From contig JXTB01000119.1 of NCBI GenBank assembly GCA_002914805.1, forward strand, positions 391,921 to 455,920: 64,000 nt of DNA, read 5' to 3'. Origin of the DNA: Parasponia andersonii (lineage: Eukaryota > Streptophyta > Magnoliopsida > Rosales > Cannabaceae). The position numbers and the translations under genes were made by a program. Numbering within the stretch: position 1 is the stretch's first letter; each line of letters opens with the position of its first letter. The notes beneath the pieces are model-generated. The model saw only the letters and a list, made by a program, of their open reading frames with translations, ran no database searches and was not told the origin of the DNA. Shown here in pieces: positions 1-10,865 of this stretch.

Positions 1-212
1 TATATATATATTTGTCAATTTAATAGGTATTTTTTTTACCTATGTATATGTATTTTTTTTAATCGTCGGACCATTTGATTTTTGAATAAATATTCTTTTA
101 ATCCTTTTTCCTTTTTCAATGTGTATCTTACAGAATTATTGAATCCGTTGAAATTAATACATTAAAATAAAACCTTAAACAAAGAGAAAATTAGATACAA
201 GTACAAGCCAAA
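1..212. other. AT-rich spacer, no gene seen
   Basis: This stretch is AT-rich with homopolymer runs and no supported reading frame. Positions 203-211 form the left 9-base flank of the foldback element that follows. Confidence 0.6.
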
Positions 213-1125
213 GGTTAATGGCACCATTGGTCCTCAACCTATTATCACTTTGGTATATTGGTCCTCAACCTATTTTTTGTAGCATTTAAGTACTAAATAT
301 TTCTTTTTTTTTTTGGCACTATTGGTCCTTTTAGCATATTCCATCCAAGATTCTGTTAAAATTTATTTGAATGAGAGAAATTTATACCATTGATTTCATT
401 TTTTAATTGTTTAATAATTTGGTCCCTAATTTTTGTTTTGTATTCATATTTCTGAGTAACAATATTGCATCTGCCAATCTTTCAGAAAATTAAAATTCAA
501 AGACAGATATAAAACAAACGATTCATTTAAAAACTAAATTCAAAAAAGAAAAAAAATTATATTAATAAACTTTAGTTTATGTCAAATTATGGTAACTTTA
601 TGAATAAAAAGTAATTATTTTACTATTTTTAAAACTAAAATAATTTTATATACACGCTATTATACTAGTCAAATTTGACTAAAAATTTACTATATCTATT
701 AAATGTTCATGTTTATGAACGGTTATTCTAAAAAATTGATTAACTATTTACAATAAATAAGCTTAAAAAGTTTTATAGTTTTCCATTAAATGTTCATTTA
801 TTTATATAATTCCATCTGTCAATTTTTCGGAAAATTAATTTTTTAGAATTTTAATTTTCTGAAAAATTGGCATATGCAATATTGTTAATCGGAAATATGA
901 ATACAAAAAAATAAGGACCAAATTGTAAATAATTGAAAAAACAAGATCAATGATGCACCATTTCTCTCGTTTAAATGAATTTTAATAAAATCTTAGATAG
1001 AATGTGTTAAAATAACCAATGATGCCAAAAAGAGAAACGTTGAGTATTTAAATGCCACAAAACAAAAATTAAGGACTAATATGCCAAAATGATAATAAGT
1101 TGAAGATAATGGTGCCATTAACCCC
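212..1125. mobile_element. Long-TIR foldback element, MULE-like MITE (family A, copy 1)
   Basis: The two ends are inverted copies of each other. The left arm (213 to about 500) starts GGTTAATGGCACCATT, and the reverse complement of the right end (about 845-1123) starts with the same 16 bases. The arms stay similar for roughly 280 bases and include repeated blocks of the type GGTCCTCAACCTATT and TTTGGCATATTAGTCC. There is no coding capacity. Flanking bases ACAAGCCAA (203-211) and ACGAGCCAA (1126-1134) look like a 9-base target-site duplication with one mismatch, the size made by Mutator-like transposases. A second copy lies at 44,624-45,250. The superfamily assignment is inference from duplication size and arm length. 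Confidence 0.75.
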
Positions 1126-2211
1126 ACGAGCCAATGCATTGTACTTCAACGGAATATGATTATTAATCTTACTTTAAATAAATATGAGTAAACATTGGCG
1201 GTGTTTTTTTTTTTTGGAGCTAGCTTAGGAAAAACTAAGTCCAAGGTCTTTTTAAAAAAACTGTTTTCTCCTTAATTTTTCCTACTTTTTTATCTTTGTA
1301 TTCTTTATGTTCTATAAATGAGTTTAGTTGAATTTAATTGCACTTTTAAAATTAATTTAGGTTAAAAATATTTGAAGGGTTAAAAGATAAAATCATATTT
1401 TTTGTTTCACTGAACAAATATTAATGTAGTTAACACTTTTAATATAAAAGTATGAGAGTGCTTAAAACTCTAATTATCAAATTTCTTTTAAAAATATATA
1501 TAATAACTTATAAATTAAAACAATTTAGTGAGCAAATTTACACATAGTTGGTTTTTCTCAAAAAAAAACTAAATAATATAAAATCAAGTAAGTAAGAGCT
1601 TTCCTTTTGGACATTAAAAAATAAGTTATAACAAGGAAAATGTGTAAATTGCAATATCAATTTCCCTCGAGGAGGGAAAAAAAAAAAGAAAAGCTCACTA
1701 AACTAAAGCTAAATTTTAAATTACTTATATTCATTCCCTTTTTGGTTATGTAGTGACTTGTGAGCATATCATTGGCAGAATATCAAATTTTATCCTGATT
1801 TATATTTCATTTTTACCAATATTTATTACTTAAGATGCCCAAAAAAAAAGGAAAGAACTGAAATTATAATACCATATATTCGTGTACTTTATGTATTTCA
1901 TTCTTGATGATATTATCAAAAATATTGACCAAAAAAAAGGTCTTAACAAAAACAATATTTTTGCCTCACCGCTTCATACACAAATTCAATTATTTGTCTA
2001 ATTTTAATATCTAAATCCATATTTAATTAATAAAATGAATGTCACATTATGAAGGGACAAAGTGGATTGGAGAAGTACGAAAGAATTGAGATTACAAAAA
2101 TTAGTGGTACAATTAGTATAATTAATCAGTGATTACTATTATTAACCCAAAAAATACTAAACAACAATCACAAATAAATACAAATATCAAGCTTTAGTTG
2201 ACATATTGTAC
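1126..2211. other. AT-rich spacer
   Basis: There are no reading frames or recognised motifs. The stretch contains poly-A/T runs and short direct repeats only. The right end, 2196-2211, is the left target-site duplication of the SINE. Confidence 0.5.
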
Positions 2212-2411
2212 TTTTTTTTTAAAAAAAAAGTAGAGCTTAACTAATGACCTCCACTTGTTACAAATTAAAGGAATATGCCTACTACTACCCAATCCTCACC
2301 CTACCCGATTAGGAATATAGGTTTTCACGCCTATCTCTGATGTGACTCGAACCTAGAACAAAAATCCTAAATAGTGGGTGTTCTTACTACTTGAGCCAAC
2401 CCATTTCGTCA
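2212..2411 (-). mobile_element. tRNA-derived SINE with target-site duplication
   Basis: Read on the minus strand, the element begins near 2411. It carries an RNA polymerase III A box (TGGCTCAAGTAGT, about 2387-2399) and a B box (GGTTCGAGTCAC, 2342-2353) about 35 bases further on, and ends in a T9A9 tail at about 2212-2229. It is flanked by near-identical direct repeats AGTTGACATATTGTAC (2196-2211) and AGTTGACAGATTATAC (2412-2427), 14 of 16 bases matching. This is the structure of a plant SINE mobilised by LINE machinery. The family name is unknown to me. Confidence 0.8.
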
Positions 2412-2820
2412 AGTTGACAGATTATACTTCAGTGTTGGTAAATATCAACGTTCATTCAAATTAATATGATAAATTAATATATAACAATAACACTTTTATT
2501 GACTAGAACAAATTCATTAAATGGGATGCAAATTCTTTATCCATTGCACTCCAAATTTTCTTATGTGTTTTTTTTTCTACCCATTAATTTTATTCACTAG
2601 TTACATCTTACAATGTACAAATATACGAACAAATACAAATAGAATATATATATATGTACTAAGCCTGAAGCTGAAAGAGTAAAAAAAATGTGATAGCTTC
2701 TTTAATTAGTATTCTATTTTTAAAATTTTTAGAAAATTGCTAATTTAACTCTTATTTTTTCATATTATGATTGGTTCTATTATTATTTGTCATGCTATAA
2801 TTGGTTGGAATATATATATA

Positions 2821-3060
2821 TAATGTATTATATAATACTATATTTAATTTAATATTAATGATACCTTATATTAAATTTAGTTCATCAAACAAATAATTAT
2901 ATTACATTTATCTTATTAAAATAAATGTAGAGATAAATACATTATTTAATGTTTATATTATATTTAATTAATAAATAAAGATATCTTATATTAAATTTAG
3001 TTCATCAAACAAATAATTATATTACATTTATCTTATTAAAATAAATATAGAAATAAATTA
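2821..3060. repeat. Two-copy 120-bp tandem repeat
   Basis: Positions 2821-2940 and 2941-3060 are a head-to-tail duplication of exactly 120 bases. The last 80 bases of each unit are nearly identical (sharing TTCATCAAACAAATAATTAT), while the first 40 have diverged. The unit is very AT-rich and non-coding. Confidence 0.85.
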
Positions 3061-4200
3061 ATGTTGTAATTATAAATTAGACTTTTATATGTAATATTAA
3101 TATCATTAACCAATTTGGATGAATATTACGTGTTTATCAATGGAGCGTTGGGAGATGAAGTTTTATGACACAAAAGAATCTTTGGCCTTTAGAGTAAGCT
3201 TATTTTGCATTTTTCCCTACCTCAAGCATTTTTTTTTGTTTTTCAGATCAGTGGAATTACTTGCATCTTTATTTTTAAATAGACAGTCACCATGTCATTG
3301 AAAGAATCCAAATTAAAAGTTCATTAAATAAAAAAGACTCAAAATTTTATAATTAAACATCTCGTTCACTAAATGAAAAAATGGAAATATGAGATATTCC
3401 ATAACTAATACTTCAAAAAGAATAGACATTTAGCTACAACTTTTAAAATATGAACATCTACTTAGATCAATTTAAAAGATTGGATCCACCTAATTTTCTA
3501 CTTTTTTCCGGGAATTTCAATTTCCTAAAACAAATTAAAAAAAGAACAATTTTTTAAAACTAATCAAAAAAACAACAATTTAATAATTTAATTTAAAAAA
3601 AACCGGTTTTCAAATGAAAAAATAATTAAAAAAAAAAACAAATTTTTTTAAAAAAAATTAGATTAATTCTATTAAAAAAATCAATTTTATACGAAATAAA
3701 TCCCCGTATTTTAATCTATTAATTGTGAAAAACAACCATTTTTCAAATAATGATAAAAAAATTGGCCATTTGGCTAATAAGATTTTTTTTTACTTTATTT
3801 TTTATGATGAAATATGAAAACGAGACTTTGAAATTAAAGAATAATAGAATTTTATTACGTTAGTTTTCGGGATTATTTTGATCAATATTAGGACTTTTTT
3901 TTATTATTTAGATTTAGATTTTAAAGCAACGGGGTTTCTGTAAATTTTAAATTCTTGTTTCAGTAAGTTTCTCAATCATGTTTAATTTTTCTTTCAATTG
4001 CCTTAACGTGTATATATTATTTGGGACCACAGATGAGTGAACACTTTGACCATTAAAATATTTAATTTATCATTATGATTTTTTTTTTTTGAGTAATCAG
4101 AGTTTTAATAATTTCAAATTCTTAAAGGTAGATTCCTGACGATTGTGTTGAATTTTCCGGATAAATAAGCCCAAATATTATATATATATATATATATATA
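3061..4200. other. AT-rich spacer
   Basis: The short reading frame at 3119-3301 has no recognisable domain and is probably chance. The stretch holds A/T homopolymers and ends in a TA microsatellite at about 4178-4201. Confidence 0.5.
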
Positions 4201-4392
4201 AATAAAAAATAAAAACTCATTAGCTTTTCTAAACGATAACGATGGACATAATTATATATATCCATCGTTTTGGAAAACTAATATATATATATATATATAT
4301 ATATAATTATGTCCGTTTAGGAAAACTAACATATATATATATATAATTATGTCCGTCATTTAGGAAAATGGATGAGTTTTTATTTTTTATTT
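4201..4392. repeat. Palindromic hairpin with internal TA-rich repeats
   Basis: The left arm (4201-4262) and right arm (about 4338-4392) are inverted copies, sharing AATAAAAAATAAAAACTCAT at the outside and GGACATAATTATATAT at the inside. Between them, short modules of the form GTCCGTTTAGGAAAACTAA alternate with TA runs. It could be a small foldback element or a replication-slippage palindrome. There is no gene. Confidence 0.75.
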
Positions 4393-4748
4393 TTTTGGAT
4401 AAAATGAAACTAATGAACATCATTTACTATTCTAATATTTTCTTAGCCTAAGACTATCGTCATTATTTTATTTCTCCCTCTAAATTAAATTCCCTCAATC
4501 AACTCTCTCTGGTCTTTCTACAATTTGGCAACCAAACCAAACCAAATCAAGTCAAGAATAGCAAAGTGGCATCTCGATCTACACGATTTTGTAAGGGCTC
4601 TGTTTGTTAATTCTAATTTCAATTCACATAAAATTTCTCATCGTCTGTTATGATTATTTGAGTTTAAATATTCTCATCGTCAGCTTTTATTTATCTGGCC
4701 CCCATATTATTTTGTATCTGGGACATTGATTGTGCTAGAATTTTAATA

Positions 4749-6005
4749 ATGGAAGCACAGGAAGGCACTATTGATCATTCTTTGCCGGAGGATGTCATCA
4801 TAATACGAATCCGGGATTGTGTTAGAATTTCTAACAGTGGAAAGCACAGGATCAAGGCACTGCTCATCATTCTTTACCAGAAGATATCATCATCCGAATT
4901 TATGTCGAAATTGCCTGTAAAAATCTCTACTGAGGTGCAAGAGCGTCTCAAAAAGATGGCATACTCTTACAACTACCAACTCATTTAATTACCACCCCCA
5001 CCTCCATCACTCCAATGCCAACTTTGTATGTTCTTGGGGATGAACGTGTACCAAACTTTGCCCGGTTAGGAGATCGGCTTTGCGGAAGCGATAACATTAA
5101 AATACGAGTTAAAAGAATTAATTAACTTAGTTACGTTCATAGATAAAGCTGTGAAGAATTTCACTATGAAAAGAATATTACAACTTACTTATCTCTAAAT
5201 ACAATGAAAGAACAAATGAATCTCTCTCTTGAAATAGGAAAAAACACCTTCTCTAAATAATTTATGAGAAAATAAATGGGACACTAAGAGGAATTTCTAG
5301 GCTTGAATTCTCTTTTAGAAGAAGAAAATAAATGGGACACTAAGAGAAATTTCTAAGCTTGAATTCTCCCTTAGAAAGGAAGAGGATTTAGAATGGAATA
5401 CTAAATAAATAAGTGATAAAACTCTCCGTATTTATAGAATTTAAAAAGTGGTGTAAACACTATATTTTACTATTACTATTATAGCCGCGATTTGTTCAAC
5501 GGGCCAGCCAAAACTACGTGGAGAGAATGATGTTGTTGTTGAAGATCTAGATATTGTTCTCTATCATCATTGGTTTAAATTTAGAATTGAGGGATCTTGT
5601 AATGGTTTAGTCTGTGTTGCCTTATTAACTATAGATCAGACTTGGATTGTGGATACAGTGTTATGGAATCCAGCAACCAAAGAATGGAGGTATCTTCCGG
5701 AACCCATCTCCTCCCTCAGAATCTCAAAGAAGAGATTCTAGTCTCTTGTCATTCGGATACGACCATGACAACAATGACTATAAATTGGTTAGAGTCGAAC
5801 TAAAGGCAAAAAAAAAATGGTTCGAGTCCATGTATTCAGCCGAAGTAATAATTCTTGGAGACAAGCAACGGGTACAGACCTTTAAGATAAAGAAGTAGCT
5901 CAGGAGATGGGCGTGATTGTGAATGGAATCTTGTACTTGATGGCTCGTGACGAGAATAGTAGTAGGAATGGTAGAACCATTTTGTCATTCAATTTGTTTG
6001 TTTTT
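4749..6005 (+). pseudogene. Decayed F-box gene with F-box-associated domain
   Basis: Pieces of one F-box protein occur in order but in different frames. They are an F-box start (SLPEDVIIIRI, then a second copy with LPEDIIIRIYVEI character), the motif GSCNGLVCVALL followed by VLWNPATKEWRYLPEPIS at about 5535-5720, then SFGYDHDNNDYKLVRVELK in another frame (5700-5898), and GVIVNGILYLMARDE followed by ILSFNLF at about 5907-6000. These are the landmarks of the CPR1-type F-box-associated (FBA) family, substrate receptors of SCF ubiquitin ligases. Frameshifts, internal stops and an unrelated insertion-like stretch (5000-5480) disable it. The first 29 codons are tandemly duplicated in frame (4730-4816 and 4817-4903, 87 bases). 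Confidence 0.8.
5241..5385. repeat. Two-copy ~58-bp tandem repeat inside the F-box relic
   Basis: The block AAATGGGACACTAAGAG followed by AATTTCT and CTTGAATTCTC occurs twice in a row (about 5273-5320 and 5331-5378). It sits in the disrupted middle of the F-box pseudogene and contributes to its decay. Confidence 0.75.
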
Positions 6006-6900
6006 TTTTTTTTTTTCCCCCTAATGATTTGACCACAAAACCCATTCCAAGCCGATTTATGCAACGATTTTGATGATTAGAGAGAGAGTCGTACGATTTC
6101 TGGAGACGAAGAGGAGAAAGATTTCTGCAAATTTTAGAGAGAGAGAGAGGGGAGAGAGAAACTATGAAACAATCGTGAAATGAAGAAGAAGTGGTTAGCC
6201 TTGGGTCTTCAAGTTTAATTTTAATGATAATTTAAGTAGTTTACAAATAAAAAAAAAAAGGTATGAATGGAAGGTATTCAAAACATGGGTAATTATGTTT
6301 AATTAAGAGTAATAGTCAAATTTCTCTAACTTTTTTGGTATTGCATTTTTTTGAATAATGTCATTATGGAAAATACCACTATTTAACAATTATTTAAAAA
6401 AATATTATTTTTCAAAAATTGGTACTTTTTAAAGGTGCCCAACCTTACTAATTAAGTTACTTAGAATAATGAATAGTTATTTAAAGTAATTAGTCTGATT
6501 ACCTCAAGTAACTTGATCAATTATTTTAAGTACTTTATTAATTAGTGAAAAGTTATATTTTAATAAATAGTTTGAGAATTGGAATATTATTAATCATTTT
6601 GGGATTTTTCAAAAGATTTAAAAATCCAATACATTTCTTAACTTTTTTTAAAAATTTAACCAAAAATAAAATAAAATTTTCTCAATAAATTTTTGTAATA
6701 AACCCTTTTTATTCGGGTCTTAAAGGAAAATAACCAAAATTTGAGCCCATTTTAGGTCAATATATTTATATTCAAATGTTATAGTAAAATAACTAATGTA
6801 TCAGTACATAGTACATATACCATGTGTAAAATATTATATACCCATATTAATTTATATACTCAATATATAAAGTAAACTTATAAGGCACTAATCTAGTATG
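6006..6900. other. AT-rich spacer with a GA-rich patch
   Basis: GAGAGA runs lie at about 6080-6160, next to the end of the F-box relic. Otherwise the stretch is AT-rich with no supported gene. Confidence 0.5.
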
Positions 6901-6910
6901 TATTTCTTTT

Positions 6911-6978
6911 ACTAATATATAGGTATTTTTTTCCCAATTAAACTTCACCATATATATCTTTTAATGATAAAAAGTATA
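6911..6978. repeat. Left arm of a perfect 68-bp inverted repeat
   Basis: The 68 bases here are the exact reverse complement of 8742-8809. The arms include CCCAATTAAACTTCACCATA. Similarity fades outward into shared ATACCTA-type blocks. A diverged third copy is visible at about 8050-8125. Confidence 0.85.
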
Positions 6979-7269
6979 AAAAAAGAAAGAGCGTTAAATA
7001 ATGTGCACATTTTTTCATGTATGTCTTTACAATTACTTAAATCAGTATAATCGTTTAAGTAATGCTCTAAGGCTAAAAAAAAATTACTTATAGATAGGTT
7101 AAAAGAAATCTTTTGGATTAAAATTTTATATATATAAGAAGTGATAAAACCACCACCATTTGAATTACGTATATTCATAATTTTAGTTACAAGATTATCT
7201 ATAATTAAAGTTACTAAAAAGGACAACCTAATAGTTAAATGCACTTATTATGATTTTGAATGTACATAG

Positions 7270-7380
7270 CATCATCAATTTAGAAATTTCCCTTATCAAG
7301 CAATGCACTAAAAGGAAAATAATATAGGAAATAGATTTAGAAATTTCCCTTATCAAGCAATACACAAAAAGGAAAAGAAA
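7270..7380. repeat. Two-copy ~58-bp tandem repeat
   Basis: The block ATTTAGAAATTTCCCTTATC followed by AAGCAAT is repeated head to tail with a period of about 58 bases. It is non-coding. Confidence 0.75.
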
Positions 7381-8656
7381 ATTGAAAATAACTTGAATTC
7401 TAGGAGAAAGTTACATTTTCATTTTTCAAAAATATCCCAAAAAAAAAAAATTAACAATGGAGCAAGATGAAGAATAAAATGATTTAAAAAGAAAAATTTA
7501 TAGAGAAAGATAAAAATTATTATATATATATATAATATTACAGAAAAAAGACATAGGAGGGGCAAAATTCCCTCTATTTATAAGTGCTTTTTTAATGGTT
7601 AGATCAAAATCGTACAATTGTTTTTTTTTCAATTTGCTGATTATAGAAATATCCACCTACAATTATGTTCTCTTTTTACTAAAAATTGAAAAACAAAGTA
7701 AAAACATGTTATCATTTTTTGTCATATTATAAAGATCCAGATCATCATACATATAAGTATGTATATATATATATATCATATATAATATACAGAATTAAAT
7801 TGATATTTAAAACAAAAAAAAAAAGAAACGAAAAGATATACATCCTGCAACGAGAAAAAATTAATCCTCTTATATAAATTCTGATAAGAATCTAAAAAAA
7901 AGAGAATTAAAGATTTTAAATAAAAAGAACGAAATACATCGTGGAGTGGGAATAAAAAAAATCAATCATCTTATATATATATATATATACATATATATAT
8001 TATATACNTTATATACATGCACATATTTTGATAAGAATCTACGTTTTATAATCATGTAGTTTTTTTTTTCTAATTAAAATTCATTGTATATATCTTTTCA
8101 TAGTAAAAGAATAGAGAAAAAAAGAAAGATAATTTCTAATGACTAAAAAAAATACCGTTAAAAAAATACCTACTAAATTGGTGATAGTATATATGATATT
8201 TATTCTATCATAATAGCTTATTTCACACTGAAAGACAATATAAGAAAATAAATTTGCAACAGTTTGTGTCTTTATGACTTGGTGTGTTATGGTGTTTATA
8301 TAAATTTTGTAGTTTGCTTTCTTTCCTTTACTAAATCTCCTATTTGACGAAAAAAAAATGTATACGCAAACAAAATTTATTACTCTGTAACCCTCTAAAA
8401 GACTATAAGTGAATAATATTCTTTAATCTTTAATTCTTTTTACCTTGAAAACTAAGTATTAAAAATGAAAAGCATGAATGCACTTCAACTTGGGTATTTT
8501 TGGAATATTAGATATGTACAAAACAGAAATGTAATTATTTAAAATTATTTATAGGAGCTATATTTGCATCCAAGTAGTATAAAAGCATCCTAATCTAAAC
8601 TAACCCACTGAATATTCTAAAATTTATATTTTTAGTATTGGCACCCATTGTCATTC
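7381..8656. other. AT-rich stretch with TA microsatellites and one ambiguous base
   Basis: TA runs lie at about 7525-7545, 7760-7790 and 7973-8005, with an N at 8008 inside the last one. Several short frames here are low-complexity and not credible. No gene is seen. Confidence 0.5.
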
Positions 8657-8732
8657 CTAAAATAAATATTTCCTCATTTATCTTATTAATTTAATTAACT
8701 AAAATAAATATTTCCTCATTTATCTTATTAAT
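8657..8732. repeat. Two-copy 42-bp tandem repeat
   Basis: The block CTAAAATAAATATTTCCTCA followed by TTTATCTTATTAATTT occurs twice head to tail, immediately outside the right arm of the 68-bp inverted repeat. Confidence 0.75.
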
Positions 8733-8741
8733 TTCTTTCTT

Positions 8742-8809
8742 TATACTTTTTATCATTAAAAGATATATATGGTGAAGTTTAATTGGGAAAAAAATACCTA
8801 TATATTAGT
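8742..8809. repeat. Right arm of the perfect 68-bp inverted repeat
   Basis: This is the exact reverse complement of 6911-6978. Together the arms bracket 1.76 kb of AT-rich DNA that codes for nothing recognisable. They could be terminal repeats of a degenerate DNA transposon, although I see no clear target-site duplication. Confidence 0.85.
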
Positions 8810-9100
8810 AAAAAAAAAAAATACCTATCCATCTATCCATAGATAAAGAAAAAAAATACTTATTGGATTGGCAACCATATATATATGCAATCCCAATCTA
8901 ATATATATACTTAATAAGAGTTAATACATGTTTCTAAATGCAAATTAAAAAAGGGGGAAAGAATATTTTAACAACACGGATCGAAAGTTTTTACGATTGA
9001 TTAGTTGAAGAAAAAATCAAAGAAAAAATTTTAAAAAGATAACAACCGTGGTTTTGCCGAAAAAATTGAAGGAATAGAAAAGGATAATTCAACATTAAAA

Positions 9101-9140
9101 AAAGAAGAAGAAGAAGAAGAAGAAGAAGAAGAAGAAGAAG
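9101..9140. repeat. (AAG)n microsatellite
   Basis: About 13 AAG/GAA units occur in a row. On the minus strand they create a spurious poly-serine frame. Confidence 0.9.
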
Positions 9141-9579
9141 GACGAGTCAAATGCAAGATTACGCAAGATCTATAGAACGAAATAAACCTTAAGTTCCTTT
9201 GTATACATATGTACACACGCGTGGAGTTGAGAATTAGGCTTCTTTACGCACGTCGCAGTCATTATCTTTATAATTAATGATAATTACAATAAGCATAATT
9301 ATAATAAGGACGAGGTAAGATATTCGTAGACAAAGTTAAATCAAGATTTTCAATTGTGATATGGTGGGGTGTAATTATTAAAAATGGAATGGTATATTTT
9401 GATCTTTCTATTTAAGGGTAAATATATAATAAAAATATTTTAGAGAAAATTGGTATTTTTATATCAGTTTGGAGTATAAATATAAATCTTTTATTTTTAT
9501 GATGTAAAAAGAAATTAAATGTATGTAATTCAAATTAAAATGGTGATGAATTTAGAACTTATATATTTATATTTTTTAT

Positions 9580-9741
9580 TAGTTCGGAGGCAATTAAGGC
9601 ATTGAGAGCTTTCTTCTTGGGACACTCGCGTGCACAATGTGGCCCATTGCAAAAAAAATACTTGATTCTTTGCCTGGAAAAGTCACAGTCTTCTTTCTCT
9701 TTGTCATTGTCTTTGTGCCTGAAGAAAAACTTACGAATCAA
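9580..9741 (-). pseudogene. Retrotransposon gag zinc-knuckle relic
   Basis: The minus-strand translation contains YFFCNGPHCARECPKKKALN, which resembles the CCHC zinc knuckle found in the gag polyprotein of plant LTR retrotransposons (typical pattern C-x2-C-x3/4-H-x4-C followed by PKR/KALNA). The first cysteine of the knuckle has become tyrosine. The frame stops soon afterwards, and no protease, integrase, reverse transcriptase or LTR is visible nearby. This is a small isolated remnant and could equally be a captured fragment. Confidence 0.6.
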
Positions 9742-10079
9742 GGATTAGCTAAAAATGCTCTATTTAGAATAAGTAGACAATTATCATTTTTTAAAAATAT
9801 TTAATTAAATTTACTAATACTATTAGATTCTACTACTTTTGAGAAAGAATTAGTCAAAAATTTGACAAGTGTCAAAAATTCATCAAAGATCTGTTAAGAA
9901 TATATTAAGGATACGTTAAGATTACTACTGATGTTAAGAATCTGTCAATATCGTTAAGATAAGAATTTTATCAAGAATTCATTTAAAAAATTGGTATAGC
10001 GAAAGATTTAACTAATGAGAAAAAAATTGGTATTCAGCTAATTAATTCCTTTTTTAGTGGGGAGGGTATGCAGGCAAAG

Positions 10080-10225
10080 GCAAAGCTCAAGCCCAGCCCA
10101 AATTTGTTTCAAGTGAAAGCCATTGAAAAAATAGCCTGCTGCAACCGAGAACTGAGAAGCAGGCATCGACCTAAGCGCAAGGACCCGAAAATCCTCCGCT
10201 TCTTCTTCCTCTTCAACAATCGGTC
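10080..10225 (+). promoter_or_regulatory. Probable promoter end and non-coding leader exon of the GON7-like gene
   Basis: The sequence changes here from AT-rich to balanced composition. Two AGCCCA motifs (10,090-10,101; reverse complement TGGGCT, the plant site II element) precede a CT-rich leader. A plausible donor (CAATCG|GTCAGT) lies at about 10,220, with the acceptor just before the start codon at 12,023. The exact transcription start cannot be read from sequence. Confidence 0.45.
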
Positions 10226-10865
10226 AGTTTCCCGTCTCTAATCTTAAAGCATCCGTTTGTTTCCTGGGAAAGTGAAGGAAACACAAAAGAAGCTGAGCTT
10301 ACGGATTTAAATAGGCTGCTTTCATGTCATGTTATGTTTTTCGTTTTTTATTTTAGTTTGCTATTTTGGTTTTTCAAGATGATACAGTTAAACCTTTAAG
10401 ACTTTCTTCAATGGGTTTTTCTTTCAGAAAAAAAAAAAGAGCCGCTGACATAATCCATCTAAAAAGTTTGGATTTTGCGTGTCAACCCAATAAGCCGGTT
10501 CCTGCCCATATTTTCTGTCAATTGGTTTCTAGAGACACTCACTTAATTTGGGTCTTCACTATTTTTGAGAACCAAGAACAGAAAGATGGGAGGGTTGTAT
10601 TTGTTTATTCATTGATTTATTATCTGTTTTGCAGTAGCAGTTGAAAGCATTGATTAAATAGTAGACCATTATTAAATTGCCACAGTTATTGGTAAAAAGT
10701 TTTAGTTTTCATTGTTGTTAACCATATGTCAATTCTCGGTAAAATTTATTAGTAAGTGATTAGCACGAGGGCTGTTTATTCAAAATCTATAGAGCTTTTT
10801 CCTTGGTTTAAAAGATCAAGAACCAAGGTATAGCTTAAGTATTAGTTGGTACAGGAATAGTGTAG

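Noticed and set aside
6945-7244. 99-codon minus-strand frame in AT-rich DNA
   Set aside because: Low-complexity Ile/Leu/Phe/Asn-rich translation in a repeat-laden region, overlapping the 68-bp inverted repeat arm. No homology signal.
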